In this document: positions 1 to 5,542 of the stretch, piece after piece
Position numbering within the stretch: the stretch's first letter is position 1
How the letters are laid out: each line of letters opens with the position of its first letter
Assembly: GCA_002315205.1 (NCBI GenBank)
Contig: DCGH01000102.1
Location: 1 to 5,542 of the forward strand
Length of the DNA stretch: 5,542 nt
Direction of reading: 5' to 3'
Origin: Erysipelotrichaceae bacterium UBA1783
Lineage (GTDB): Bacteria > Bacillota_I > Bacilli_A > Erysipelotrichales > Erysipelotrichaceae
Program-made: the position numbers and the translations under genes
Notes under the pieces: generated by a model
The model's database searches: none
What the model was told of the DNA's origin: nothing
What the model saw: the letters and a program-made list of their open reading frames with translations, nothing else

Positions 1-651
1 GAAACAGAAGCGATTGTAAATCTATTAGGCGTAAAAATAGAGAAGATTCATTTCTTAACCAATATTCCTTCGATTCCTAAAAAGGATTATCCAAGAGCTG
101 AAAAGGTCTCTGGTGAAGCAAGATTTATCTTCCTATCTAGAATTCATCCAAAGAAGAATTTAATCAGTGCTATTAAGGCATTTAAGGGTGTTACAGGAAA
201 TGTTTCATTTGATATCTATGGACCGCTAGAGGATAAGGAATATTGGACTGAATGCCAGAAGGAAATTGCAGAGCTATCAGAGAATATAAAAGTTAACTAT
301 TGTGGCTTAATTTCTCATGAAGAGGTTCATGAAACCTTCTCTAAATATGATGCATTTGTTTTCCCAACCTTCTCAGAAAACTATGGCCATGTCATTGCGG
401 AAGCAATGATTGTTGGAACACCAGTTATCATTTCAGATCAGACACCTTGGAATGATATTAATGTAGCTCAAGCAGGCTGGGCGATTCCATTAAATCAGCC
501 AGAGAAGTTTACTGAAGCTATTCAAACTATCGTAAATAATAGTGGTGATGCTTTACAACAAAGGGTATTTACTTTTGTTAGAAACAGATTACAGCTAGAG
601 GTTATCCACAAACAGTACAAAGAAACCTTTGAAGCTGTATATAAAAACTAA
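1..651 (+). CDS. GT4-family glycosyltransferase, C-terminal half (5' end outside window)
   Basis: Frame 1 is open from the first base to the TAA at 649-651 and gives 216 residues without an N-terminus. An internal ATG at 406 is not the true start, because coding sequence with family motifs runs on upstream of it. The visible part is the nucleotide-sugar-binding Rossmann domain of a GT-B retaining glycosyltransferase. It has FLSRIHPKKNL (window residues 44-54), a DIYGP turn (71-75), FPTFSENYGHVIAEAM (121-136) with the EX7E pair E126/E134, and the GTPVIISDQTPW segment (139-150). Family members transfer a sugar from an NDP donor to a lipid-linked acceptor on the cytoplasmic side of the membrane. 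The gene is followed after 24 bp by another GT4 gene, so it is probably in the same operon. Donor and acceptor cannot be told from the sequence. The N-terminal acceptor domain, roughly 150-180 residues in the family, is missing only because of the window edge. Confidence 0.93.
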   Translation, partial: ETEAIVNLLGVKIEKIHFLTNIPSIPKKDYPRAEKVSGEARFIFLSRIHPKKNLISAIKAFKGVTGNVSFDIYGPLEDKEYWTECQKEIAELSENIKVNYCGLISHEEVHETFSKYDAFVFPTFSENYGHVIAEAMIVGTPVIISDQTPWNDINVAQAGWAIPLNQPEKFTEAIQTIVNNSGDALQQRVFTFVRNRLQLEVIHKQYKETFEAVYKN

Positions 652-675
652 GAAATAGAGTAGGAGCCGAGTTTA

Positions 676-1812
676 ATGAATAAACAATACAAAGTATTAC
701 ATGTTTTTTCAGCCTATGGTGGAGGAATTGGTTCTCTAATTTTAAACTTGACTGAAAATAAGAGTGATAATTTCATCTTTGATACCATAGCTTTTAGCTA
801 TAAGGGTGGAGAAGGATTTGTTGAAAGACTAGAGAAAATGGGCACTACCTGCTACAGTATGCCTTCCGCAAAAAGAAAACCAGTACAGTTCTTTAAGTAT
901 ATTGATGAGCTATTTGGAAAGAATCATTATGATGCAGTTCATTGCCATATTGCAGGATGGATGTCTATTCCATTTAAGAATATGTGTAAGAAGTATGGCA
1001 TTAAGACATTTATTGTTCATGCACATACTACTAAGTACGATTCAAAGATTGATCGAATTCCACTAGTATATAAGCTAGATAAATCTGTCAACTATAAGGT
1101 AGCTACAGACTATATGACCTGTAGCGATATTGCAGGTAATTATATTTTTGGAAAAGAATTCTTAGAAAAAAGAGAAGCACTATTGATTCCAAATGGTGTA
1201 AAGAAGGAATTGTTCGAGCATATCTTAACCGAAGAAGAAAAAGACAATTATCGTAAGGAAATTGGTTTACCAGAAAATAAAAAACTGATTTTACATGTTG
1301 GCCGTTTCTCTGAAGCCAAGAACCATCCATTTATTGTCGAATTAGCCAAGGAAATCGATAAGGAAAAGAAGTATATGATTGCCATGGTTGGGGATGGCGG
1401 CTTATGGGATGAAATGGTTAAGAATATTGAATTGAACAATTTATCTGAAAGTCTAAAGCTACTAGGCAGAAGAAGCGATATTTCTTCTTTAATGCAGGTA
1501 GCGGATTGTATGATTTTACCTTCCTATAATGAAGGATTACCAACCACAGCGGTAGAATGTCAGGCATCAGGAACACCAATGGTATTATCTGATACCATTA
1601 CAACGATGTGTGATATGGGACTAGATTTAGTTCAATTTATTAAAACCGATGATGCAGCAAAATGGGTTGGTGCTATTGAAGAGCTAATGGATAAAAAGAT
1701 GAATCCTGAAATTGCTTTAGCGAAGGTAGAAGCTAATGGCTTTACCGCAACTTCAGCTGCGAAATTATATTGTGATGCGTTAATTACTAGCATTGAAAGA
1801 AATGAGAAATAA
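676..1812 (+). CDS. GT4-family glycosyltransferase, EpsF-like
   Basis: This is a complete 378-residue GT-B glycosyltransferase, a usual length for the family. The start is supported by GGAG at 663-666, nine bases before the ATG, and by a family-like N-terminus (KVLHVFSAYGGGIGSLILNL, residues 6-25) containing the glycine-rich acceptor-domain loop. AVHCHIAG (87-94) and FIVHAHTTKYD (112-122) match the acceptor half of EpsF-like enzymes. IPNGV (171-175) leads into the donor domain, with LHVGRFSEAKNH (206-217), MVGDGG (237-242), LLGRR (262-266) and LPSYNEGLPTTAVE (281-294), where E286/E294 form the EX7E pair. There is no signal peptide or obvious transmembrane helix, so the protein is cytoplasmic or peripheral to the membrane. 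It probably adds one sugar to the undecaprenyl-linked repeat unit of an exopolysaccharide or capsule. The linkage and donor are unknown. The next gene starts two bases after its stop, so the two are probably translationally coupled. Confidence 0.93.
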   Translation: MNKQYKVLHVFSAYGGGIGSLILNLTENKSDNFIFDTIAFSYKGGEGFVERLEKMGTTCYSMPSAKRKPVQFFKYIDELFGKNHYDAVHCHIAGWMSIPFKNMCKKYGIKTFIVHAHTTKYDSKIDRIPLVYKLDKSVNYKVATDYMTCSDIAGNYIFGKEFLEKREALLIPNGVKKELFEHILTEEEKDNYRKEIGLPENKKLILHVGRFSEAKNHPFIVELAKEIDKEKKYMIAMVGDGGLWDEMVKNIELNNLSESLKLLGRRSDISSLMQVADCMILPSYNEGLPTTAVECQASGTPMVLSDTITTMCDMGLDLVQFIKTDDAAKWVGAIEELMDKKMNPEIALAKVEANGFTATSAAKLYCDALITSIERNEK

Positions 1813-1814
1813 AG

Positions 1815-2876
1815 ATGAAAATTGTATTTGTTGTAGGTAGCTTATCAGGAGGAGGAGCAGAGAGAGTTGTTGCTAATTTAGCCACTGCCATGGCTAATGG
1901 TGGTGATGATGTTAGTGTTATTCTAATTGCTTCAACAAAGATAACCTATGAAATATCAGATAAGATTCATATTGTCGATTGCTCAAAGAAGTATTCTGTA
2001 CCAGGAGTAGGATTTGCGAAAAGAGTAAGTGATATTCGTAAGGCAATTAAAAAGATTGCTCCTAAAGCAGTGGTATCCTTTACTGTGGCAGTCAATATGT
2101 ATTCTATATTAGCATGCAAGGGATTAAAGACCAGACTAATTGTAGCGGAAAGAAATGATCCTAGATATGATCCAGTAGGTAAAAAGGCTAGAATGCTAAG
2201 AGATTTACTATATCCTTTAGCCAATGATTTCGTCTTCCAGACCAATGGAGAAAAGGAATATTTCTCTGAAAAAATTCAAAGAAATTCAGCGGTCATTTAT
2301 AATCCAGTTAATCCAAATATTCCTGATCCATATATTGGTGAAAGAAGAAAAGCCTTTGTTACTGCAGTACGCTTAGAACCACAAAAGAACTTGCCAATGG
2401 CAATAGATGCTTTTGAAATGGTTCATGCTAAATATCCTGAGTATACCTTTGAGATTTATGGAAAAGGAAATCAGAAGGATGATTTACAGAGCTATATCGA
2501 TAATAAAGGATTAACATCTTCCATTATCCTAAAAGGTCCTAGCAATACCTTATATGATGATATCAAGGATAGCTTTGCGTTCTTATTATCATCCAACTAC
2601 GAAGGTATGAGTAATTCCTTAATTGAAGCGATGGCATTAGGATTACCAGTTATCTCAACAGATCATCCTAGTAAGGGTGCTTCCGATTTAATTATGGATA
2701 GTGAAAATGGTTTTTTAGTTGATGTTGGTAGTAGCACTCAAATGGCTGAAAAGATGATTCAGCTGATTGAAAATAAAGAGTTATACAACAAGATTTCTAA
2801 TAATGCTGTAAAGATTAAGGAAACCTTAGAGGTCAATAAGATCACCAATCAATGGTTGGATTATATTAAAAAGTAA
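1815..2876 (+). CDS. GT4-family glycosyltransferase, GalNAc-transferase/AmsD-like
   Basis: This is a complete 353-residue GT-B glycosyltransferase. The N-terminus MKIVFVVGSLSGGGAERVV carries the SGGGAERV loop (11-18) placed exactly as in the GT4 group that includes PglH-type GalNAc transferases and AmsD-like enzymes. VAERNDPRYDP (110-120) is a hallmark segment of the same group. The donor domain shows TAVRLEPQKNL (183-193), FEIYGKG (212-218), LKGPSN (239-244) and LLSSNYEGMSNSLIEAMALGLPVI (257-280 region), with E263/E271 as the EX7E pair. The start lies two bases after the previous stop and has only weakly purine-rich sequence upstream inside the preceding gene, so translation probably depends on re-initiation. 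The role inferred from context is addition of a sugar, possibly an N-acetylhexosamine, to a lipid-linked repeat unit. The substrate is a family-level guess, not something the sequence shows. Confidence 0.93.
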   Translation: MKIVFVVGSLSGGGAERVVANLATAMANGGDDVSVILIASTKITYEISDKIHIVDCSKKYSVPGVGFAKRVSDIRKAIKKIAPKAVVSFTVAVNMYSILACKGLKTRLIVAERNDPRYDPVGKKARMLRDLLYPLANDFVFQTNGEKEYFSEKIQRNSAVIYNPVNPNIPDPYIGERRKAFVTAVRLEPQKNLPMAIDAFEMVHAKYPEYTFEIYGKGNQKDDLQSYIDNKGLTSSIILKGPSNTLYDDIKDSFAFLLSSNYEGMSNSLIEAMALGLPVISTDHPSKGASDLIMDSENGFLVDVGSSTQMAEKMIQLIENKELYNKISNNAVKIKETLEVNKITNQWLDYIKK

Positions 2877-2907
2877 GTTTGTTGATTTATTAAACGGGGA
2901 GATAAAG

Positions 2908-3879
2908 ATGACAAATAGGATATGTATTATTGGAACATATTTTGGAAAAGTGAAGCCTTATTTTGATTTGTGGTTAAAGAGTGCTGCATTCAATCAAAGC
3001 ATAGACTTTTTAATTGTCAGCGACCAAAATTTAAAAATAACAGCTTCTAATGTTAAAGAATTACCTATGAGCTTAAAAGCCTTTAAACAATTGGCTGAAA
3101 AAAAGCTTGCAATGTCTATTTCTTTAGAAAGGCCTTATAAGATGTGTGATTTTAAACCAGCCTATGGTTTAATCTTAGAGGACCATTTGTCACAGTACGA
3201 TTATTGGGGACATTGTGATTTTGATTTAATCTGGGGTGATTTACAAAGCTATTTTGATCAATATCATTTATATGATTATGATAAGTTTTTACCATTAGGA
3301 CATTTATCCTTATATCGAAATACAAAAGAAAATAACAGAAGATTTATGCTTTCTGGTTCTATCGTAGGAGACTACAAAAAGGTATTTACAACACCAGGAA
3401 ATCTAGCATTTGATGAAATAGATGGAATGCTAAAGATTTTTGAAAACAATGGTTTTACAACCTTTAAGGAAAGAATCTTTGCGGATATCTCTATTCATCA
3501 TCATCGTTTCACCCTGGCTCAAAGTAATAACAACTTTAAACAACAGGTGTTCTATTATAAGGATGGTCATGTGTATAGAGCATATGAAGATGGTATTATT
3601 AAGAATGATGAATTCCTGTATATTCATTTCAAGCAACGTGGTGATATGAAGGTTTATGGAGATTGTATCAATAACAATTTCTTTATCACCAATTCTGGCT
3701 TTTATCCATTAGAAAAGGATAAAGTAGATCAATCAGATATCCAGCAATACAATGCTTATCCTGGCGATTGTTTTGAACAAAAGGAATTAAGAAAAGTAAA
3801 AAGATTTAAGTTTTATAGAAGAGTTGAATTAAAGCTGTGTTCTATTTTACATATAGAACCAAAGCAAAGAGAGAAGTAA
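2908..3879 (+). CDS. DUF6625-type protein, putative polysaccharide glycosyltransferase
   Basis: This is a complete 323-residue protein, preceded by GGGGAG at 2896-2901, six bases before the ATG. It does not resemble the neighbouring GT-B enzymes. The N-terminus (RICIIGTYFGKVKPYFDLWL, residues 4-23) looks like the first strand and helix of a GT-A fold. Then come YKMCDFKPAYG (77-87) and YDYWGHCDFDLIWGDL (97-112), whose D104-F-D106 is a DXD-like metal and nucleotide-sugar motif. H130, the GSIVG stretch (150-154) and a late FLYIHFKQRG block (236-245) resemble conserved points of DUF6625. That family is often encoded in polysaccharide clusters and is commonly suspected to be a glycosyltransferase. 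I recognise the family from memory of its motifs. The C-terminus (292-323) is rich in Lys and Arg and might touch the membrane. There is no signal peptide and no clear transmembrane helix. Its place between glycosyltransferase genes supports a role in repeat-unit assembly, but catalysis is not established. Confidence 0.85.
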   Translation: MTNRICIIGTYFGKVKPYFDLWLKSAAFNQSIDFLIVSDQNLKITASNVKELPMSLKAFKQLAEKKLAMSISLERPYKMCDFKPAYGLILEDHLSQYDYWGHCDFDLIWGDLQSYFDQYHLYDYDKFLPLGHLSLYRNTKENNRRFMLSGSIVGDYKKVFTTPGNLAFDEIDGMLKIFENNGFTTFKERIFADISIHHHRFTLAQSNNNFKQQVFYYKDGHVYRAYEDGIIKNDEFLYIHFKQRGDMKVYGDCINNNFFITNSGFYPLEKDKVDQSDIQQYNAYPGDCFEQKELRKVKRFKFYRRVELKLCSILHIEPKQREK

Positions 3880-3880
3880 A

Positions 3881-3886
3881 AGAAGG
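3881..3886 (+). promoter_or_regulatory. Ribosome binding site that fixes the WbuB-like start
   Basis: AGAAGG lies seven bases before the ATG at 3894. It favours this start over the in-frame ATG at 3837, which sits inside the preceding gene and would add 19 residues (MFYFTYRTKAKREVKEGKY) that look unlike a glycosyltransferase N-terminus. Confidence 0.7.
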
Positions 3887-3893
3887 TAAGTAT

Positions 3894-5093
3894 ATGAGTG
3901 AAGCAAAGAAAAAGGTACTAGTGGTTTACCAGCACTATAAACCAGAGCCATTTAGAATCTCAGATATCTGTGAACGATTAGTAAAGGATGGCTATGAGGT
4001 ACAGGTATTGACAGGCTATCCTAATTATCCAGAAGGAATCATCTATGATGGTTATGGTAAGGGAAAGCATATTGATGAAGTCGTTGGTGGTGTTAAAATT
4101 CATCGCTGTTATACCATTCCTAGAAAAACTGGCATTATTTTCAGATTTTTAAATTATTATAGCTTTGCGATTTCTTCAACATTATATGCTTTATCTAAAA
4201 AATGTGTTGCTAGTGATGGATTGCCATTTGATGTTGTATTCTGTGATGAAACCTCACCAGTTATGATGAGCTATGCAGGCTGGGCTTATGGTAGTAAGCA
4301 TAAGGTACCAAAGGTAATGTATTGTCAAGACCTATGGCCAGAAAGCTTAATTGCTGGAGGAATTACCAGAGGTTCTATTATTTATAAATACTATCATTGG
4401 GTAAGTAAGAGAATCTATCGAGCAATGGACCATATCTTTATTAGTAGTAGAATGTTTGCGGATTATTTAAATCAGCATTTCAATATCTCTAAAGAAAGAA
4501 TTGAATATCTTCCTCAATATGCCGAAGGCATCTTTGAAAAACTGGAACCAAAGAAGGAAACAGGAACATTTGATTTCACCTTTGCTGGAAATATTGGAGC
4601 CATTCAATCTGTTGAAACAATTATTAAAGCTGCTAAGCTATTAACAAATGAACCAGTAAAGTTCCATATTGTTGGTAGTGGTACCGATTTAGAGAGATTA
4701 CAGGGATTAGCTCAAGGATTAGAAAATGTTGTTTTCTATGGTAGAAGACCACTAGAGGAAATGCCTAGCTTCTACAGTAAAGCAGATGCAATGCTAGTGA
4801 CATTAGGAGCTGATCCAGTCATTTCCTTAACCTTACCTGGTAAGGTACAATCCTATATGGCAGTAGGTAAGCCAATTATTGGTGCTATTGACGGGGAAAC
4901 ACCAGAGGTTATCTCTGCAGCGAACTGTGGTTATTGTGGTAAAGCTGAGGATGAAAATCAACTAGCTGAAAATATCAGAAAATTCATTTCTGATGAAACA
5001 AATAGAGCAGAAATGGGAAGAAATGCCAGAGAATATTACGAAAAGAACTTCTTAGAGCAGTTATTCTTTGAAAAAATAGAAAAAAAGTTTTAA
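3894..5093 (+). CDS. WbuB-like GT4-family glycosyltransferase (putative L-FucNAc transferase)
   Basis: This 399-residue GT-B enzyme starts at 3894. A longer reading from 3837 would overlap the previous gene by 43 bp and is less likely. The N-terminus has KVLVVYQHYKPEPFRI (7-22) and VLTGYPNYPEGIIYDGY (38-54), a signature of WbuB/WcaI-type transferases. CDETSP (117-122) and MYCQDLWPES (142-151) follow in the acceptor domain. The donor domain shows FAGNIGAIQSVETII (230-244), VGSGTDLERL (260-269), VFYGRRP (280-286) and LPGKVQSYMAVGKPIIGAID (314-333). As expected in this subgroup, the classical EX7E glutamates are absent and the P-G-K-x-Q-S-Y-M-A segment stands in that place. WbuB enzymes are associated with L-FucNAc transfer in O-antigen and capsule loci. 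The next gene encodes the first L-FucNAc pathway enzyme, which fits that role but does not prove it. The gene closes its operon, since a terminator begins six bases after the stop. Confidence 0.92.
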   Translation: MSEAKKKVLVVYQHYKPEPFRISDICERLVKDGYEVQVLTGYPNYPEGIIYDGYGKGKHIDEVVGGVKIHRCYTIPRKTGIIFRFLNYYSFAISSTLYALSKKCVASDGLPFDVVFCDETSPVMMSYAGWAYGSKHKVPKVMYCQDLWPESLIAGGITRGSIIYKYYHWVSKRIYRAMDHIFISSRMFADYLNQHFNISKERIEYLPQYAEGIFEKLEPKKETGTFDFTFAGNIGAIQSVETIIKAAKLLTNEPVKFHIVGSGTDLERLQGLAQGLENVVFYGRRPLEEMPSFYSKADAMLVTLGADPVISLTLPGKVQSYMAVGKPIIGAIDGETPEVISAANCGYCGKAEDENQLAENIRKFISDETNRAEMGRNAREYYEKNFLEQLFFEKIEKKF

Positions 5094-5098
5094 AAATT

Positions 5099-5126
5099 AG
5101 CGGGAATGGTTTCCCGCTTTTCTTTT
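5099..5126 (+). terminator. Strong rho-independent terminator after the glycosyltransferase genes
   Basis: AGCGGGAA (5099-5106) pairs perfectly with TTCCCGCT (5111-5118) around a four-base TGGT loop, and the T-rich run TTTTCTTTT (5118-5126) follows at once. The GC-rich 8-bp stem, tetraloop and U-tract are a textbook intrinsic terminator. It begins six bases after the TAA of the WbuB-like gene. The run of A's on its left (5092-5096) gives a shorter U-tract in the reverse direction, so it might also stop antisense transcripts. Confidence 0.92.
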
Positions 5127-5176
5127 GGGTTGAAATAGCAAGTGCTAATGGGTTAAAATTATAGTTGGGTTAATAT
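5127..5176 (+). repeat. Three direct repeats GGGTTRAWAT
   Basis: GGGTTGAAAT (5127-5136), GGGTTAAAAT (5150-5159) and GGGTTAATAT (5167-5176) are near-identical 10-mers, 23 and 17 bp apart start to start. They fill the space between the terminator and the capE-like gene and overlap the predicted promoter elements. They may be operator half-sites for a regulator, or chance similarity in an AT-rich promoter. I do not recognise a known regulator for this sequence. Confidence 0.45.
5130..5159 (+). promoter_or_regulatory. Candidate sigma-A-type promoter for the capE-like gene
   Basis: TTGAAA (5130-5135) as -35 and TAAAAT (5154-5159) as -10 are separated by 18 bp, each close to the TTGACA/TATAAT consensus. 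Transcription would start near 5166 and give a leader of about 64 bases. The position just after a strong terminator makes a promoter here likely. The exact elements are uncertain because the region is AT-rich, and TATTAT at 5185-5190 is an alternative -10 without a well-spaced -35. Confidence 0.45.
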
Positions 5177-5217
5177 GTTAGTTTTATTATGCCCAAAATG
5201 AGACAAACAGTTAAAAC

Positions 5218-5222
5218 GGAGG
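5218..5222 (+). promoter_or_regulatory. Strong ribosome binding site of the capE-like gene
   Basis: GGAGG lies seven bases before the ATG at 5230. It is the best Shine-Dalgarno match in the window and fixes the start of this gene. Confidence 0.85.
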
Positions 5223-5229
5223 TAAGCTT

Positions 5230-5542
5230 ATGTCATTATTTACAGGAAAGACTTTAATGATTACTGGAGGAACAGGATCATTTGGAAATGCTGTATTAAA
5301 CAGATTTTTAAAGACAGATATTGGAGAAATCAGAATTTTCTCTAGAGATGAAAAGAAACAGGATGACATGCGTCATGAATATCAGGTAAGAATGCCTGAG
5401 GTTGCTGAAAAGATTAAGTTCTACATCGGTGATGTCAGAGACCTAGAATCAGTTAGAGGAGCAATGCATGGCGTTGATTATATTTTCCATGCTGCAGCAT
5501 TAAAGCAGGTACCAAGCTGTGAATTCTTCCCAATGGAAGCAG
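5230..5542 (+). CDS. capE: UDP-GlcNAc 4,6-dehydratase/5-epimerase, CapE/FnlA/WbjB type (3' end outside window)
   Basis: The first 104 residues are visible, and the frame runs open off the window end. MSLFTGKTLMITGGTGSFGN begins an extended short-chain dehydrogenase with the TGGTGSFG nucleotide-binding loop (12-19). FSRDEKKQDDMR (37-48), FYIGDVRD (64-71) and IFHAAALKQVPSCEF (85-99) match CapE of Staphylococcus aureus and FnlA/WbjB of Gram-negative O-antigen loci. The PSCEF ending and SFGNAVL separate it from PseB and from membrane-bound FlaA1-like dehydratases. Known members convert UDP-GlcNAc to UDP-2-acetamido-2,6-dideoxy-beta-L-arabino-hex-4-ulose, the first step toward UDP-L-FucNAc and also used for UDP-L-QuiNAc. 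The catalytic Lys and Met/Tyr region lies beyond the window, so activity cannot be checked. CapF/FnlB- and CapG/FnlC-type genes would be expected next. The gene appears to have its own promoter and ribosome binding site. Confidence 0.93.
   Translation, partial: MSLFTGKTLMITGGTGSFGNAVLNRFLKTDIGEIRIFSRDEKKQDDMRHEYQVRMPEVAEKIKFYIGDVRDLESVRGAMHGVDYIFHAAALKQVPSCEFFPMEA

Noticed and set aside
406..651. A separate short gene starting at the ATG at 406
   Set aside because: The same frame is open back to base 1 and encodes glycosyltransferase motifs upstream of 406. The ATG is an internal methionine next to the EX7E motif.
1103..2245. Antisense open frames within the second and third glycosyltransferase genes (1103-1330, 1248-1439, 1967-2245)
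   Set aside because: They lie wholly opposite strongly coding sequence with clear family motifs and show no recognisable domain or supported start.
2877..2895. A possible hairpin GTTT...AAAC in the gap before the DUF6625-type gene
   Set aside because: The stem is only four AT-rich pairs with an 11-base loop and no U-tract, so it is too weak for a terminator or attenuator.
3430..3649. Short overlapping frames on both strands inside the DUF6625-type gene
   Set aside because: They have biased, repetitive composition, no ribosome binding site and sit inside a gene with conserved motifs, so they are frame shadows.
3837..3893. A longer WbuB-like protein starting at ATG 3837
   Set aside because: It overlaps the end of the previous gene by 43 bp, has no good ribosome binding site and adds an untypical 19-residue extension. 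ATG 3894 has AGAAGG at seven bases.
5140..5148. A CIRCE-like (HrcA) half-site, AAGTGCTAA
   Set aside because: It matches the right arm GAGTGCTAA at eight of nine bases, but the expected left arm TTAGCACTC is absent nine bases upstream, and the gene is not a chaperone gene.
5230..5542. PseB (pseudaminic acid pathway) as the identity of the last gene
   Set aside because: PseB shares the TGGTGSFG and AAALK features, but SFGNAVL, RDEKKQDDMR and KQVPSCEF match the CapE/FnlA group better.

Overview
The window is a piece of a surface-polysaccharide (capsule or exopolysaccharide) biosynthesis locus from a low-GC Gram-positive bacterium. The DNA is AT-rich. AGA is the common arginine codon and TTA/CTA the common leucine codons, all five visible stop codons are TAA, and purine-rich Shine-Dalgarno sites precede most genes. 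This fits a Bacillota (Firmicutes) host, possibly a gut or oral member of the Erysipelotrichales/Lactobacillales range. That finer placement is only an impression.

Everything is on the + strand. Positions 1-5093 hold five tightly packed genes with gaps of 2-31 bp: the C-terminal half of a GT4 glycosyltransferase (1-651), an EpsF-like GT4 (676-1812), a GT4 of the GalNAc-transferase/AmsD-like group (1815-2876), a DUF6625-type putative glycosyltransferase (2908-3879) and a WbuB-like GT4 (3894-5093). A strong intrinsic terminator (5099-5126) directly follows the fifth gene. A ~100-bp intergenic region then carries a candidate promoter embedded in three GGGTTRAWAT direct repeats and a strong ribosome binding site. 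The last gene (5230 to the window edge) is the N-terminal part of a CapE/FnlA/WbjB-type UDP-GlcNAc 4,6-dehydratase/5-epimerase.

The four GT4 enzymes and the DUF6625 protein probably add successive sugars to an undecaprenyl-linked repeat unit on the cytoplasmic face of the membrane. The CapE-type enzyme starts synthesis of UDP-L-FucNAc or a related 2-acetamido-2,6-dideoxy-L-hexose. WbuB-type enzymes are associated with L-FucNAc transfer, so the last two genes plausibly form a make-and-attach pair. No initiating sugar-phosphate transferase, flippase, polymerase or chain-length regulator lies in the window; if present they lie outside it. I found no RNA gene, insertion sequence, CRISPR array or phage feature, and nothing that clearly constitutes a new system. 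The least-characterised gene is the DUF6625 protein.
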